This document shows, one piece after another, positions 47,271 to 56,160 of a DNA stretch of 64,000 nucleotides. Both the position numbers and the translations under genes were made by a program. Location of the stretch: the NCBI GenBank assembly GCA_029259715.1, contig JAJDEP010000012.1, positions 166,849 through 230,848 on the forward strand, in the 5' to 3' direction. Position 1 is the stretch's first letter, and each line of letters begins with the position of its first letter. The notes under the pieces were generated by a model. It ran no database searches and was not told the DNA's origin. It saw only the letters and a list, made by a program, of their open reading frames with translations. The stretch comes from Planctomycetota bacterium (GTDB lineage Bacteria > Planctomycetota > B15-G4).

Positions 47271-48086
47271 TCAGTCGTAGTGCTTCAGGCGCTTGAGGTG
47301 TTGCAGCAGGACCTCGGTCGAGGCCGCACGGCACCCGGCGTCGCGCGCCTGCTTGATGGCCCGGTAGGCGTCCTTCACGTCACCACGCATGGTCTCGAGG
47401 GCGGCGACCATGAACAGGGCGTCGGCCGCCGGCAGGCTCTTGCCGGCTTCCTTCCGGAAGCGCTTCTTCATCTTCTTGAGGCGCTTGTCGGCCCGGTAGT
47501 CGTCGGGCACCTGGTGCAGGGCCGTCACGTCCAGGAGCACGGCACGGCGCATGAGGCGGATCGCGGTGCTCTCGTTTCCGAGCCGAGCCTGCGCAAGAGA
47601 CAGGCCCATCTGCGGCAACGCCGAGTAGGGGTGGGCGTGTGACGCGGCGGAGAAGAAGTGCTCGGCCTCGTAGAGCTCGCCTTGGAACAACAGGTCCCAG
47701 CCGACGTCCAGGCTCGCGAAGCGGGGCGCGCCACGGACGTACACGACACCCGGGGACGAACCGCGGTGGTTGCCGGGGAAGCCGAAGCCGTGACCCTTCT
47801 TCGGGCCGTACTTCCCTCCTCCGAAACCGTACTTGCCGTGTCCCGACGACTTGTGCCCGTACTTGGACTTGCCGTGCTGCTTGGATCCGTAGGTCTTGGA
47901 TCCATGGTGCTTGAAGCCGCCGAGATCCAGGCAGATCTTGGTGTGGCCGAACGACGTGCAGGCCTTGGCGTGGCCGTAGGAACCGTCGAAGCCGGCGTTG
48001 CTGCCCGCCGAGGCATCGGCGGCGAAGATCGACAGAGCCGCCGTGGTCAGGGCCGTGGCGGCGACACATTGCAGACTGCGTTGCAT
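47271..48086 (-). CDS. Secreted Gly/His/Lys/Tyr-rich protein with TPR-like end
   Basis: 271 residues. Signal peptide (TALTTAALSIFAADASA, cleavage about residue 27) leads to a low-complexity stretch (about 55-105) of GKYG-, HGSK- and GHGKYG-type units. The second half has a helical region (VGWDLLFQGELYEAEHFFSA, then PQMGLSLAQARLGNESTAI) with TPR character. The low-complexity part has a composition like structural or metal/polymer-binding segments. No family recognised. ATG at 48086; the RBS GGGAGG lies in a small hairpin. It stands alone beyond the nuo operon end. Confidence 0.75.
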   Translation of the reverse strand: MQRSLQCVAATALTTAALSIFAADASAGSNAGFDGSYGHAKACTSFGHTKICLDLGGFKHHGSKTYGSKQHGKSKYGHKSSGHGKYGFGGGKYGPKKGHGFGFPGNHRGSSPGVVYVRGAPRFASLDVGWDLLFQGELYEAEHFFSAASHAHPYSALPQMGLSLAQARLGNESTAIRLMRRAVLLDVTALHQVPDDYRADKRLKKMKKRFRKEAGKSLPAADALFMVAALETMRGDVKDAYRAIKQARDAGCRAASTEVLLQHLKRLKHYD

Positions 48087-48092
48087 GGGTGC

Positions 48093-48106
48093 CTCCCTTC
48101 AGGGAG
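48093..48106 (-). promoter_or_regulatory. Hairpin overlapping the ribosome-binding site at 48086
   Basis: In the message, CUCCC (48106-48102 region), loop UGAA, and GGGAG (48097-48093) form a 5-bp stem (6 if the closing U-A is counted) whose right arm contributes to the Shine-Dalgarno GGGAGG six bases before the ATG. It could limit translation; this is a structural reading only. Confidence 0.35.
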
Positions 48107-48202
48107 CGGGGATGATCGTGCGACGGACCCGAGAGGGTCGGCTCCGCCGGTCGGGCGACGCGCGCTCAACCAGGAGACGAACGCCGCAGCGACACGGTCG
48201 TT

Positions 48203-48221
48203 AGTCACGCGTTGCGTGACT
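48203..48221. repeat. Perfect inverted repeat upstream of the Gly/His-rich protein
   Basis: AGTCACGC (48203-48210), GTT, GCGTGACT (48214-48221): 8-bp perfect arms with a 3-base centre, about 117 bases before the ATG at 48086 and 150 bases past the nuoN stop. The shape fits an operator or a terminator stem for nuoN. The rest of the 287-base gap (48087-48373) contains nothing else I can name. Confidence 0.4.
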
Positions 48222-48373
48222 GTGACCAGCGTCATCTCGGCGACACGGAAACCGTTCGGAGTCGATGCGTCCGGTTGCGACGGCCATCCCGTTGGCGAGG
48301 CCCCGAAACCGCGACGGCCGCGTCATCACCTCGCGGACGGATCCTGCGGCCGCGTCCTCAGCCGAACAGCCCC

Positions 48374-49888
48374 TCAGTTGAACAGAGCGGTGTCGACCCA
48401 GGCCGCGAGGCCGTCGAAGGCCAGGCCGAAGTAGACCGTCGCCGCGGCGAGCACGCCGATCGACAACTGCGCGAGCGACGGCACGAGGCCGCGCTCACGC
48501 TTGCCCTCCACCCGCTCCCAGTCGCCTCGCAGATACAGCGCCCTGATGACCTTGAAGTAGTAGAACAACGCCACGATCGCGTTGAGGGCGCCCACCACCG
48601 CCAACCAGAACAGGCCGGTGTCGAAGGCCGCCACGAACATCTTGTACTTGCCGATGAAGCCGGCCGTCGGCGGCAGGCCCGTGAGCGAGACCACGAAGAC
48701 CACCAGCAATCCGCTGACGTACGGGCTCGACCAGCCCAGCCCCTGGTACTCGTCGAGGTCCTCGACGCCGAACCGGTTGCTGAGGGCCATGACGCACGCG
48801 AAGGCGCCGAGCGTCGCGAGGTAATAGGTCACCAGATAAAAGCCGATGGCTTGCACACCCACGGCCGAGGCGGCGCCCCCCGCGTCGGTGGCCATGACCG
48901 CCACCCCCATGAGCAGGAAGCCCGCGTGGGCGATGGACGAGTAGGCCAGCAGCCGCTTCACGTTGCGCTGGAGCACCGCCGTCACGTTGCCGTAGGTCAT
49001 GGTGACCGCCGCCAGGACCGCCATGATCCAACCGAAGCGCGACAGCCAGTCGGCGTTGGCGCCCTCGCCGAGGAACGTGGCGTCCACGAAGCGCACGACG
49101 ACGCCCACCGCGGCGGCCTTGCTCACCACCGCCAGCAGCGTGGTCACCGGCGTGGGCGAACCCTCGTACACGTCCGGCGCCCAGAAGTGGAAGGGGAAGG
49201 CCGCGAGCTTGAACCCGAACCCGGCGAACACGAGCACCACCGCGCCGGCCACCAGGCCTTGGCTCGTTCCGCCCTCGGCCCACAGGCGGCCGACGGCCGC
49301 GCCGACCTCCGGCATCCACAGGCTGCCACTGACGCCGTAGAGCAGGCTGAATCCGAACAACATGAGCGCTGACGCGAGCGCGCCGAAGACCAGGTACTTC
49401 AGCGCCGCCTCCGCCGAGCGCCGCTCACGCCGCTGCCAGCCCGCCAGCAGGTAGCTGGGCATGGACAGCAGCTCCATCGCCAGCAGCAACATCAGCAGGT
49501 GGTCGGTCGACACGAGCAGGCAGCCGCCCAGGGCCACGGTCAGCAGCATGGGCAGGAACTCGTTGCGCGTGCTGTCCTCGAGGTCCCGGAAGACCATGGC
49601 GTGCAGCACGACCACGCCCGTGCCGCTGATGATCAGCGTGCGGAAGAAGTCGGCGAAGCCGTCGAGGGCCAGCAGGCCGAATGCCCGCGAGGACTCGGTC
49701 GCGCCGGCGGGCTCGCCGCCGAACAACGACCACAACGCGCCGCCCACGCCGACCAGGGCCGCGATACCCACCAGGGTCTTGCCGCGGTGCCCGACCAGCA
49801 GGTCGGCCAGCAGCGTCACCACGATGGCGACCGTGAGCCAGATCTCCGGAGAGAGGGCCCGGACGTCGGCGAGCAGCTCGGGACTCAT
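48374..49888 (-). CDS. nuoN: NADH-quinone oxidoreductase subunit N
   Basis: 504-residue antiporter-like membrane subunit of complex I, about 14 helices, part of the proton-pumping arm. Family blocks: LAMELLSMPSYLLAGW, FKLAAFPFHFWAPDVYEGSP and LAYSSIAHAGFLLMG with the lysine-bearing helix. The start is the ATG of MSPELLADV (49888), sharing one base with the nuoM stop (TGATG). Last gene of the operon. Length is normal. Confidence 0.95.
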   Translation of the reverse strand: MSPELLADVRALSPEIWLTVAIVVTLLADLLVGHRGKTLVGIAALVGVGGALWSLFGGEPAGATESSRAFGLLALDGFADFFRTLIISGTGVVVLHAMVFRDLEDSTRNEFLPMLLTVALGGCLLVSTDHLLMLLLAMELLSMPSYLLAGWQRRERRSAEAALKYLVFGALASALMLFGFSLLYGVSGSLWMPEVGAAVGRLWAEGGTSQGLVAGAVVLVFAGFGFKLAAFPFHFWAPDVYEGSPTPVTTLLAVVSKAAAVGVVVRFVDATFLGEGANADWLSRFGWIMAVLAAVTMTYGNVTAVLQRNVKRLLAYSSIAHAGFLLMGVAVMATDAGGAASAVGVQAIGFYLVTYYLATLGAFACVMALSNRFGVEDLDEYQGLGWSSPYVSGLLVVFVVSLTGLPPTAGFIGKYKMFVAAFDTGLFWLAVVGALNAIVALFYYFKVIRALYLRGDWERVEGKRERGLVPSLAQLSIGVLAAATVYFGLAFDGLAAWVDTALFN

Positions 49889-51411
49889 CAGGCGAGGCCC
49901 ACCAGGGCCACGAGTCGGTCGACGGTGGGACCGAGGACGTCGAGCAGGATCGAGGGCATGACGCCGAACAGGATGCAGAGGAAGGCCAGCGGCACCATGG
50001 TGAACAGCTCGCGGCCGGACAGGTCGGCGAAGTTCTCCTTGGTGTACTTCTCGTTGAGCGGGCCGAGGAACACGCGCTGCAACGCCCACAGGATGAAAGC
50101 CGCCGTGATCACGATGCCGAGCACCGCCAGCGAGGTCATCACCGGGTAGACCTGCCAGGCGCCGAACAGCGTGAGCGCCTCGGACACGAAGCCGGACATG
50201 CCCGGCAGACCGAGCGCCGCGAACATGCCGATGGTGGTGATGCCGAGGTACACCGGCGCGATCGAGCCCAGTCCGCCGAAGCCCTCGATCTCACGGTGGT
50301 GCGCCCGGTCATAGGCGACGCCCACGATGAGGAAGAGCAGGGCCGAGCTGGTGCCGTGCGTGAACATCTGCATGGCCGCGCCGTTCATGCCGGCGGTGGT
50401 GAACGCCGCGGCACCGAGCAGCACGTAGCCCATGTGGCTGACGGACGAGTAGGCCACCAGCCGCTTGAAGTCGGTCTGGGCCATGGCCACGCAGGCGCCG
50501 TAGATGATGCCGATCAGTCCCAGCGCCGCGCCGATGGTCGCGAACTCGGGCGCCGTGTTGGGGAACATCCCGATGTTGAAGCGCAGGATGCCGTAGGTGC
50601 CGAGCTTCAGCAGGATGCCGGCCAGCACCACGGAGATGGCGGTGGGCGCCTCCACGTGGGCGTCCGGGAGCCAGGTGTGGAACGGCACGACCGGCACCTT
50701 GATGGCGAACCCGATGAAGAAGAACACGAAGATCCACTTCAGGAAGGGCCAGCCGAAGAGCACGCCGCCGTTGGGGAGGTTGCTCCCGTCGAGGGCCCCC
50801 GACGCGATCATCCCCGACAACTCGGGGATCGAGAACGGCGTCGCCGTCATGGGGCTCGCGGCCAGGTACAGGGCCACGACGCCGAGCAGCATCAACACCG
50901 ATCCGGCCAGGGTGTAGAGGAAGAACTTGATGGCCGCGTACTCGCGCCGCTTCCCGCCCCAGATGCCGATGAGGAAGTACATCGGCAGGAGCATGATCTC
51001 CCAGAACACGTAGAACTGGAACAGGTCGAGCGAGCAGAACACGCCGTTGATGCCCACCTCGAGCAGGCACAGCAGCATCATGTAGCCCTTGACGCCCGTC
51101 TCGATCTTCCACGAGGCGAACACCGCCAGGAACAGCAGCAGCGACGTGAGCCAGACGAGCGGCATCGACAGCCCGTCGATGCCGACGTGGTACTCGACGC
51201 CCAGTGAGGCGATCCACGGGAGGCGCTCGACGAACTGGTAGGCCGAGGTCGTCGAGTCGAACTGGACCCACAGCATCGTCGCCAGGATCAGCGGGATCGC
51301 CGTGGCCGCCGCGGCGACCGTGCGCGCCGCTTCCTTGGACTCGCGCGGCAGGAACAGGATCACCGCTACGCCGAGAAGCGGGAAGAAGGTGATGAGCGTC
51401 AGCAAAGACAT
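49888..51411 (-). CDS. nuoM: NADH-quinone oxidoreductase subunit M
   Basis: 507 residues, second antiporter-like subunit. FQFYVFWEIMLLPMYFLIGIW and FAIKVPVVPFHTWLPDAHVE carry the key Glu and Lys residues of the proton channel, and YSSVSHMGYVLLG follows. ATG 51411; 31 bases after the nuoL stop and one-base overlap with nuoN. About 14 helices; nothing unusual. Confidence 0.96.
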   Translation of the reverse strand: MSLLTLITFFPLLGVAVILFLPRESKEAARTVAAAATAIPLILATMLWVQFDSTTSAYQFVERLPWIASLGVEYHVGIDGLSMPLVWLTSLLLFLAVFASWKIETGVKGYMMLLCLLEVGINGVFCSLDLFQFYVFWEIMLLPMYFLIGIWGGKRREYAAIKFFLYTLAGSVLMLLGVVALYLAASPMTATPFSIPELSGMIASGALDGSNLPNGGVLFGWPFLKWIFVFFFIGFAIKVPVVPFHTWLPDAHVEAPTAISVVLAGILLKLGTYGILRFNIGMFPNTAPEFATIGAALGLIGIIYGACVAMAQTDFKRLVAYSSVSHMGYVLLGAAAFTTAGMNGAAMQMFTHGTSSALLFLIVGVAYDRAHHREIEGFGGLGSIAPVYLGITTIGMFAALGLPGMSGFVSEALTLFGAWQVYPVMTSLAVLGIVITAAFILWALQRVFLGPLNEKYTKENFADLSGRELFTMVPLAFLCILFGVMPSILLDVLGPTVDRLVALVGLA

Positions 51412-51442
51412 CGTTGTTCCTTGAGCGCTGTCGACTGGCCTT

Positions 51443-53527
51443 CTAGGCGAGCCAGAAGGCGAGGATCAGGACGCCAACGAGCGTCCAGGTGAGGTAATCG
51501 CGGGCATTGCCCGTTTGTGCGAGACGGAAGATGGACGAGCACAGGCGCGTGAGCGTGCGCATGGAGTTGACCAACCCGTCGATGACGTACTTGTCGAAGA
51601 GGCCCATCACGAAGGCGATGAACCGGCCTGCCAGGCCGACCGCGTTCACGACGCCGTCGACGATGTTCCGGTCGAACCACGCGAGCGCGCCGTTGACCTG
51701 CTTGAGACCGCCGACCAACCCGCGATCTCCGTACATGTCGTCGAAGTGGTACTTGTTGACCACCAGCCCGTACAGCGGGCCGAAGCGCCGGGTCACCGCC
51801 GCCGGGTCGGTGGACTTCACCAGGTACATGCGCCGCGCGAGCAGGAAGCCGGCGACGATGGCGAGCAGCGAGGTGAACAGCGCGGGGTAGTGGGCGCTGT
51901 GCAGGTGGTGCGCCACATCCTCGGCGCTCTCGACGGCGAGGCCCAGGCCGGCCGCCGCGGCGGAGGCCGGTGCCGGGACCAGCTCGTTGAACCACAGGTG
52001 GTCGACGTCGGCCAGAGGGTTCATGGTGCCGCCGCCGAGCAGGGCGAAGCCCGCGAGGATCATCAGCGGGATGGTCATGAGCGCCGGCGACTCGTGGGCG
52101 TGGGCGTACTTCTCGGCGTTCTGCGGCGCGCCGTGGAAGGTCATGAACACCAGGCGGAACATGTAGAACGTCGTGAGGAACGCGCCCACCGAGGCGAAGA
52201 GGAACGGCACCCAGTGGGCCGCCCCGTGGGACAGCCCCCACGCCAGCGCGTTGGCGACGATCTGGTCCTTGCTGTAGTAACCCGCGAAGCACGGCACCCC
52301 GGCCAGCGCCAAGGTCGCAAGGAGGAACGTCCAGTAGGTGCGCGGCATCTTCTTGCGCAGGCCGCCCATGTCGCGCATGTCCTGGCTGTGCACGGCGTGG
52401 ATCACCGAGCCGCTGCCGAGGAACAGGCAGGCCTTGAAGAACGCGTGGGTGATGAGGTGGAACAGTCCCGCCACGAAGCCGCCCACGCCGAGGCCCAGCA
52501 TCATGTAGCCGAGCTGACTCATGGTGGAGTAGGCCAGCACCTTCTTGATGTCGAAGGAGACCAGACCCATGGTCGCGCCCACCAACGCCGTGACCGCGCC
52601 GATGCCCGCCACGAACATGAGCGCCTCGGGCGTGAACCACGGGTACATGCGGCCGACCATGAACACGCCGGCGGCCACCATGGTGGCCGCGTGGATCAGG
52701 GCCGAGACGGGCGTCGGGCCCGCCATGGCATCCGGCAGCCAGGTGTGCAGCGGCACCTGGGCCGACTTGCTGATGGCACCGCAGAAGATCAGCACACCCG
52801 AGAGGGTCAGCAGCTGGTGGTTGCTCAGGCTGCTGAAGGCCCGGCTGGCCGGGTCGGGGAAGTTCCCCGCCGCCAGCGCCTCGAACATGGCCGGGTAGTT
52901 GAGCGTCCCCACGAGCTGCCAGGCGATGATGATGCCAAGCAGGAAGAGCACGTCGCCCACGCGGTTGACCATGAAGGCCTTGAGGCTGGCCCGTGGCGGC
53001 TCCTCCTCCTCGTGGAAGAACCCGATCAGCAGGTAGCTGCCGACGCCCACCAGCTCCCAGAAGATGAACAGGAACAGCAGGTTGTCGACCAGCACCAGCC
53101 CCAGCATGGCGAAGCAGAAGTAGCTGAGGTACGCGAAGAAGCGCGGGTACTTGGGGTCGCCGTGCATGTAGCCGGCGCTGAAGAAGAAGATGCAGCTGGC
53201 CACCACGGTGACCATGGTCAGCATGATCACGCTGAGGTTGTCGAGGTAGAGGCCGACGGGCAGCTTCAGGTCGGCCAGGTCGATCCAGTTCCACGACAGG
53301 CCCGCCTCTGCCGACCACCATGTCCAGCCGGGGTCGTAGAGGCCGACGATCACGTTCCAGAAGATCGTCAGGGCCAGCACGGCGCTGGTGACGATGCCCG
53401 CCTGCGCGACCCAGTCGCCGCCCTTGGGCAGCCGGCTGCCGAAGTGGATCAGCACCGTGAACGCGAGCAGGGGGACCAGGAAGATCGCCAGCCCCATGGT
53501 CAGCAGCGTTTGATCGGCGAAAGGCAC
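51443..53527 (-). CDS. nuoL: NADH-quinone oxidoreductase subunit L
   Basis: 694 residues, the distal pump subunit, with about 14 core helices and the C-terminal lateral amphipathic helix region expected for its length. Visible marks include FIFWELVGVGSYLLIGFF, SAQVPLHTWLPDAMAGPTPV (VSALIHAATM follows) and LAYSTMSQLGYMM. ATG at 53527 is 3 bases after the nuoK stop. Between residues about 480 and 560 it has an Ala-rich loop less conserved than the rest. Confidence 0.96.
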   Translation of the reverse strand: MPFADQTLLTMGLAIFLVPLLAFTVLIHFGSRLPKGGDWVAQAGIVTSAVLALTIFWNVIVGLYDPGWTWWSAEAGLSWNWIDLADLKLPVGLYLDNLSVIMLTMVTVVASCIFFFSAGYMHGDPKYPRFFAYLSYFCFAMLGLVLVDNLLFLFIFWELVGVGSYLLIGFFHEEEEPPRASLKAFMVNRVGDVLFLLGIIIAWQLVGTLNYPAMFEALAAGNFPDPASRAFSSLSNHQLLTLSGVLIFCGAISKSAQVPLHTWLPDAMAGPTPVSALIHAATMVAAGVFMVGRMYPWFTPEALMFVAGIGAVTALVGATMGLVSFDIKKVLAYSTMSQLGYMMLGLGVGGFVAGLFHLITHAFFKACLFLGSGSVIHAVHSQDMRDMGGLRKKMPRTYWTFLLATLALAGVPCFAGYYSKDQIVANALAWGLSHGAAHWVPFLFASVGAFLTTFYMFRLVFMTFHGAPQNAEKYAHAHESPALMTIPLMILAGFALLGGGTMNPLADVDHLWFNELVPAPASAAAAGLGLAVESAEDVAHHLHSAHYPALFTSLLAIVAGFLLARRMYLVKSTDPAAVTRRFGPLYGLVVNKYHFDDMYGDRGLVGGLKQVNGALAWFDRNIVDGVVNAVGLAGRFIAFVMGLFDKYVIDGLVNSMRTLTRLCSSIFRLAQTGNARDYLTWTLVGVLILAFWLA

Positions 53528-53530
53528 GTC

Positions 53531-53878
53531 CTAGTCCCTCAAGCTGTCGGTGCGGGTGACGTCGACGCTGCCGAACTCGTTGAACACGCGCATGATGATG
53601 GCGAGGGCCACGGCCGCCTCGGCCGCGGCGAGGATGACCACGAACAGCGCCACCATCTGGCCGTCCATGCCGTAGCCGCCGAAGCGCGCGAACGCGACGA
53701 AGTTCAGGTTGGCGGAGTTGAGGATCAACTCGACGCCCATGAGCACGTACAGGGCGTTGCGTCGCACGAGCACGCAGGTGACACCGAGCAGGAACAGGCC
53801 GCCCGAGACGACCAGGTAGCTGCTCAACGAGCCGGCGAAGCCCGAGCCCACCACGACGGCGTCCTGGGGCGAGACCAT
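53531..53878 (-). CDS. nuoK: NADH-quinone oxidoreductase subunit K
   Basis: 115 residues, three membrane helices (GGLFLLGVTCVLVRRN, MGVELILNSANLNFVAF and VVILAAAEAAVALAIIM), with the conserved Glu residues in helices two and three that belong to the E-channel. Start is the ATG of MVSPQDAVV (53878), which shares one base with the nuoJ stop. The longer in-frame reading lies inside nuoJ. Slightly longer than the usual 100 because of a soluble N-terminus. Confidence 0.95.
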   Translation of the reverse strand: MVSPQDAVVVGSGFAGSLSSYLVVSGGLFLLGVTCVLVRRNALYVLMGVELILNSANLNFVAFARFGGYGMDGQMVALFVVILAAAEAAVALAIIMRVFNEFGSVDVTRTDSLRD

Positions 53879-54468
53879 CAGGCGCCCTCCCCTTGCGGGG
53901 CCGAGGCGCCCTCGTCTCCCCGGGCTTCGGCATCCGCCCTGTCGGCGATGGTCTTGCGGGAGACCTGACGGTCGGCCATGGGCCGCGCCAGGGTCACCGC
54001 GCCCACCAGCACGATCAGCAGCAGCACCGAGGCCACCTCGAAGGGCACCAGGTATCCCTCCGGCTGGAGCAGCAGGTCGCCGATGGCGGGCGTCGTCGGC
54101 GCGGGGTCCGGCAGGGCCGCGCCCTCGGTGCCGACCATGCCGTCGATGGCCCGGTAGGTCACCATGAGCGCCATGGCGAGCGGACCGATGACCAACCCCA
54201 TGGCGGCGCAACGCAAGATCGAAACGGCGCCGAGGGTCTTGTCGCTGAGCATCACGGCGAAGAGCAGCAGCACCGTGACGCCGCTCACGTAGAGCACGAC
54301 CTGGGTCACACCGAGGAAGTCGGCGCCCAGGGTCCAGTAGAGGCCGGCCACACCGAACAGCGACGCGACCAGCGCGAAGGCGGAGTGGACGATGCTCGGG
54401 TGGAACACCATGAGCAGGCCGCCCACCAGGGCGAAGGTCGCGAAGATGACGAACATGAAGTCGTACAT
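53878..54468 (-). CDS. nuoJ: NADH-quinone oxidoreductase subunit J
   Basis: 196 residues with five helices; FALVGGLLMVFHPSIVHSAF, FLGVTQVVLYVSGVTVLLLF and the conserved Tyr of the third helix identify it. The C-terminal 35 residues are polar and unique (RQVSRKTIADRADAEARGDE). Start ATG 54468, 5 bases after the nuoI stop. Standard position between I and K. Confidence 0.95.
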   Translation of the reverse strand: MYDFMFVIFATFALVGGLLMVFHPSIVHSAFALVASLFGVAGLYWTLGADFLGVTQVVLYVSGVTVLLLFAVMLSDKTLGAVSILRCAAMGLVIGPLAMALMVTYRAIDGMVGTEGAALPDPAPTTPAIGDLLLQPEGYLVPFEVASVLLLIVLVGAVTLARPMADRQVSRKTIADRADAEARGDEGASAPQGEGA

Positions 54469-54473
54469 CGCCC

Positions 54474-55061
54474 CTAGTCCTTCTTGCCCATCTTGGCTTT
54501 GATCGCCGCGATCTTGTCGGCCATCGACACCTCTCCGGCGGGCTGGGCGTCGGCCTTCTTCTCAGCCGCGCCGCCGGCGGGTGCGGGGCCGCCCTTGGCC
54601 TTGGCCTCGGTGGCCTCGATGCTCTTCTGGTCCTCGGGGCGCAGGCCCGTCCAGGTCAGCAGGTCTTCCACCATGGCGTCGTTGTCGGCCGTCGCCATCT
54701 CGTACTCCGACGTCATGTGGATGCAGTCCTTCGGGCACGGCGGGATGCAGAACTCGCAGAAGATGCACTTCTTGTAGTCGATGCTGAACTTGGTCCACTC
54801 GAGCACGCGACCGTGGTGGATCGACTCGATCTCGATGCAGTCGACGGGGCAGGCCTTCGCGCAAAGCTGGCAGTCGATGCACTTCTCCTGCTCGAGAATG
54901 TGCACGCCGCGATAACTCGGCGGCGGCTCCGTGCGCTCACGCGGGTACTGGACGGTGATCGCGTCCTCGCTGGTGAAGTAGCGCAGCGTGATGCGCATGC
55001 CCTTCAACGCGCTGCCGAGGGCCGACCCGATGTTGCCGAAGTATTCGCGCACGCCGCTCAT
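54474..55061 (-). CDS. nuoI: NADH-quinone oxidoreductase subunit I
   Basis: 195-residue ferredoxin-like subunit carrying two [4Fe-4S] clusters (N6a/N6b) through CIDCQLCAKACPVDC and CIFCEFCIPPCPKDC. An N-terminal amphipathic section precedes them. The C-terminus has an Ala/Lys-rich extension of about 50 residues (EAKAKGGPAPAGGAAEKK), longer than most NuoI. ATG 55061, 19 bases after the nuoH stop. It passes electrons between the peripheral arm and NuoB. Confidence 0.96.
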   Translation of the reverse strand: MSGVREYFGNIGSALGSALKGMRITLRYFTSEDAITVQYPRERTEPPPSYRGVHILEQEKCIDCQLCAKACPVDCIEIESIHHGRVLEWTKFSIDYKKCIFCEFCIPPCPKDCIHMTSEYEMATADNDAMVEDLLTWTGLRPEDQKSIEATEAKAKGGPAPAGGAAEKKADAQPAGEVSMADKIAAIKAKMGKKD

Positions 55062-55080
55062 CGTTCGTTTCCCGGGCTCA

Positions 55081-56157
55081 TCAGAAGACTCCCGGCACGA
55101 AGCGCCAGCCGTAGTACTCGAAGACGGCGGTGCCGACGAGGGCCGCGAAGCCCCACGGGACGAGGTACTTGTACCCGAGGCCCATGACCTGATCGACGCG
55201 CATGCGCGGCAGCGTCCAGCGCAACCACATCTGCACGAAGATGAAGAAGAAGGTCTTCACCAGCAGCACGGCCATGCCGACGCCCTGGGCCAGCCCGTAG
55301 GGCCAAGACGTGACGTCGAGGAAGGGCAGCGTCCAGCCGCCGAAGAACAGCGTCGAGACGAGCAACGCCGCCACGAACATCGACGCGTACTCCTCGAGGA
55401 AGAAGAACGAGAAGCGCATGCCCGAGTACTCGGTGTGGAAGCCCGAGACCAGCTCGGACTCCGCCTCGGGCAGGTCGAAGGGCGCGCGCTTGCAGCCCGC
55501 CAGCGACGAGATGAAGTAGCAGAGGGCGGCGATGGGCATCCACACGTTGTGGAAGATCAGCCAGCCGTGCTCCTCCTGGAAGGCATTGAAGTCGCCCAGG
55601 CGGAAGCTGCCCACGACGAGGATCGGCACCAACAGCGCCACGGCGGTGGGGATCTCGTAGGAGACCACCTGCGCCGCCTCGCGCACCGCGCCGAAGAGCG
55701 AGTACTTACTGTTGCTCGCCCAGCCCGCCATGATCACGCCGATCACCTCGATGGCGGCGATGCCGATGATGAAGAACACGCCCAGGTCGAGGTCGACGAT
55801 CTGCACGCCCGCCGCGAACGGGATGGCGATGAAGCCCGCGAACACGCCGCAGAACACCACCGCCGGCGCGGCCAGGAACATGACCTTGTTCGCCGACCGC
55901 GGGATCAGGTCCTCCTTGAAGAGGAGCTTCACCGCGTCGGCTACGCTCTGGGCCCAGCCGTGCCAGGCACCCGTCTCCATGGGGCCGTAACGCACCTGGA
56001 TGTGGGCGGCCACCTTGCGCTCCATCCAGATCGCGAACATGGCGTAGACGGTGATGAAGCCGAGCAGGCTGCCGATGCACACGGCATAGGCGATCGAGAG
56101 GGCCAGGACGCCCTCAAGGCCGAACTGCTCACCGACGAAGCTGATGATCGTCTCCAT
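55081..56157 (-). CDS. nuoH: NADH-quinone oxidoreductase subunit H
   Basis: 358 residues, eight-helix subunit at the quinone site. MERKVAAHIQVRYGPMETG, CKRAPFDLPEAESELVSGFH and EYSGMRFSFFFLEEYASMF are diagnostic and contain the conserved acidic residues of the proton pathway. ATG 56157, 3 bases from the nuoD stop. Length is normal. Confidence 0.96.
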   Translation of the reverse strand: METIISFVGEQFGLEGVLALSIAYAVCIGSLLGFITVYAMFAIWMERKVAAHIQVRYGPMETGAWHGWAQSVADAVKLLFKEDLIPRSANKVMFLAAPAVVFCGVFAGFIAIPFAAGVQIVDLDLGVFFIIGIAAIEVIGVIMAGWASNSKYSLFGAVREAAQVVSYEIPTAVALLVPILVVGSFRLGDFNAFQEEHGWLIFHNVWMPIAALCYFISSLAGCKRAPFDLPEAESELVSGFHTEYSGMRFSFFFLEEYASMFVAALLVSTLFFGGWTLPFLDVTSWPYGLAQGVGMAVLLVKTFFFIFVQMWLRWTLPRMRVDQVMGLGYKYLVPWGFAALVGTAVFEYYGWRFVPGVF

Positions 56158-56160
56158 CGC

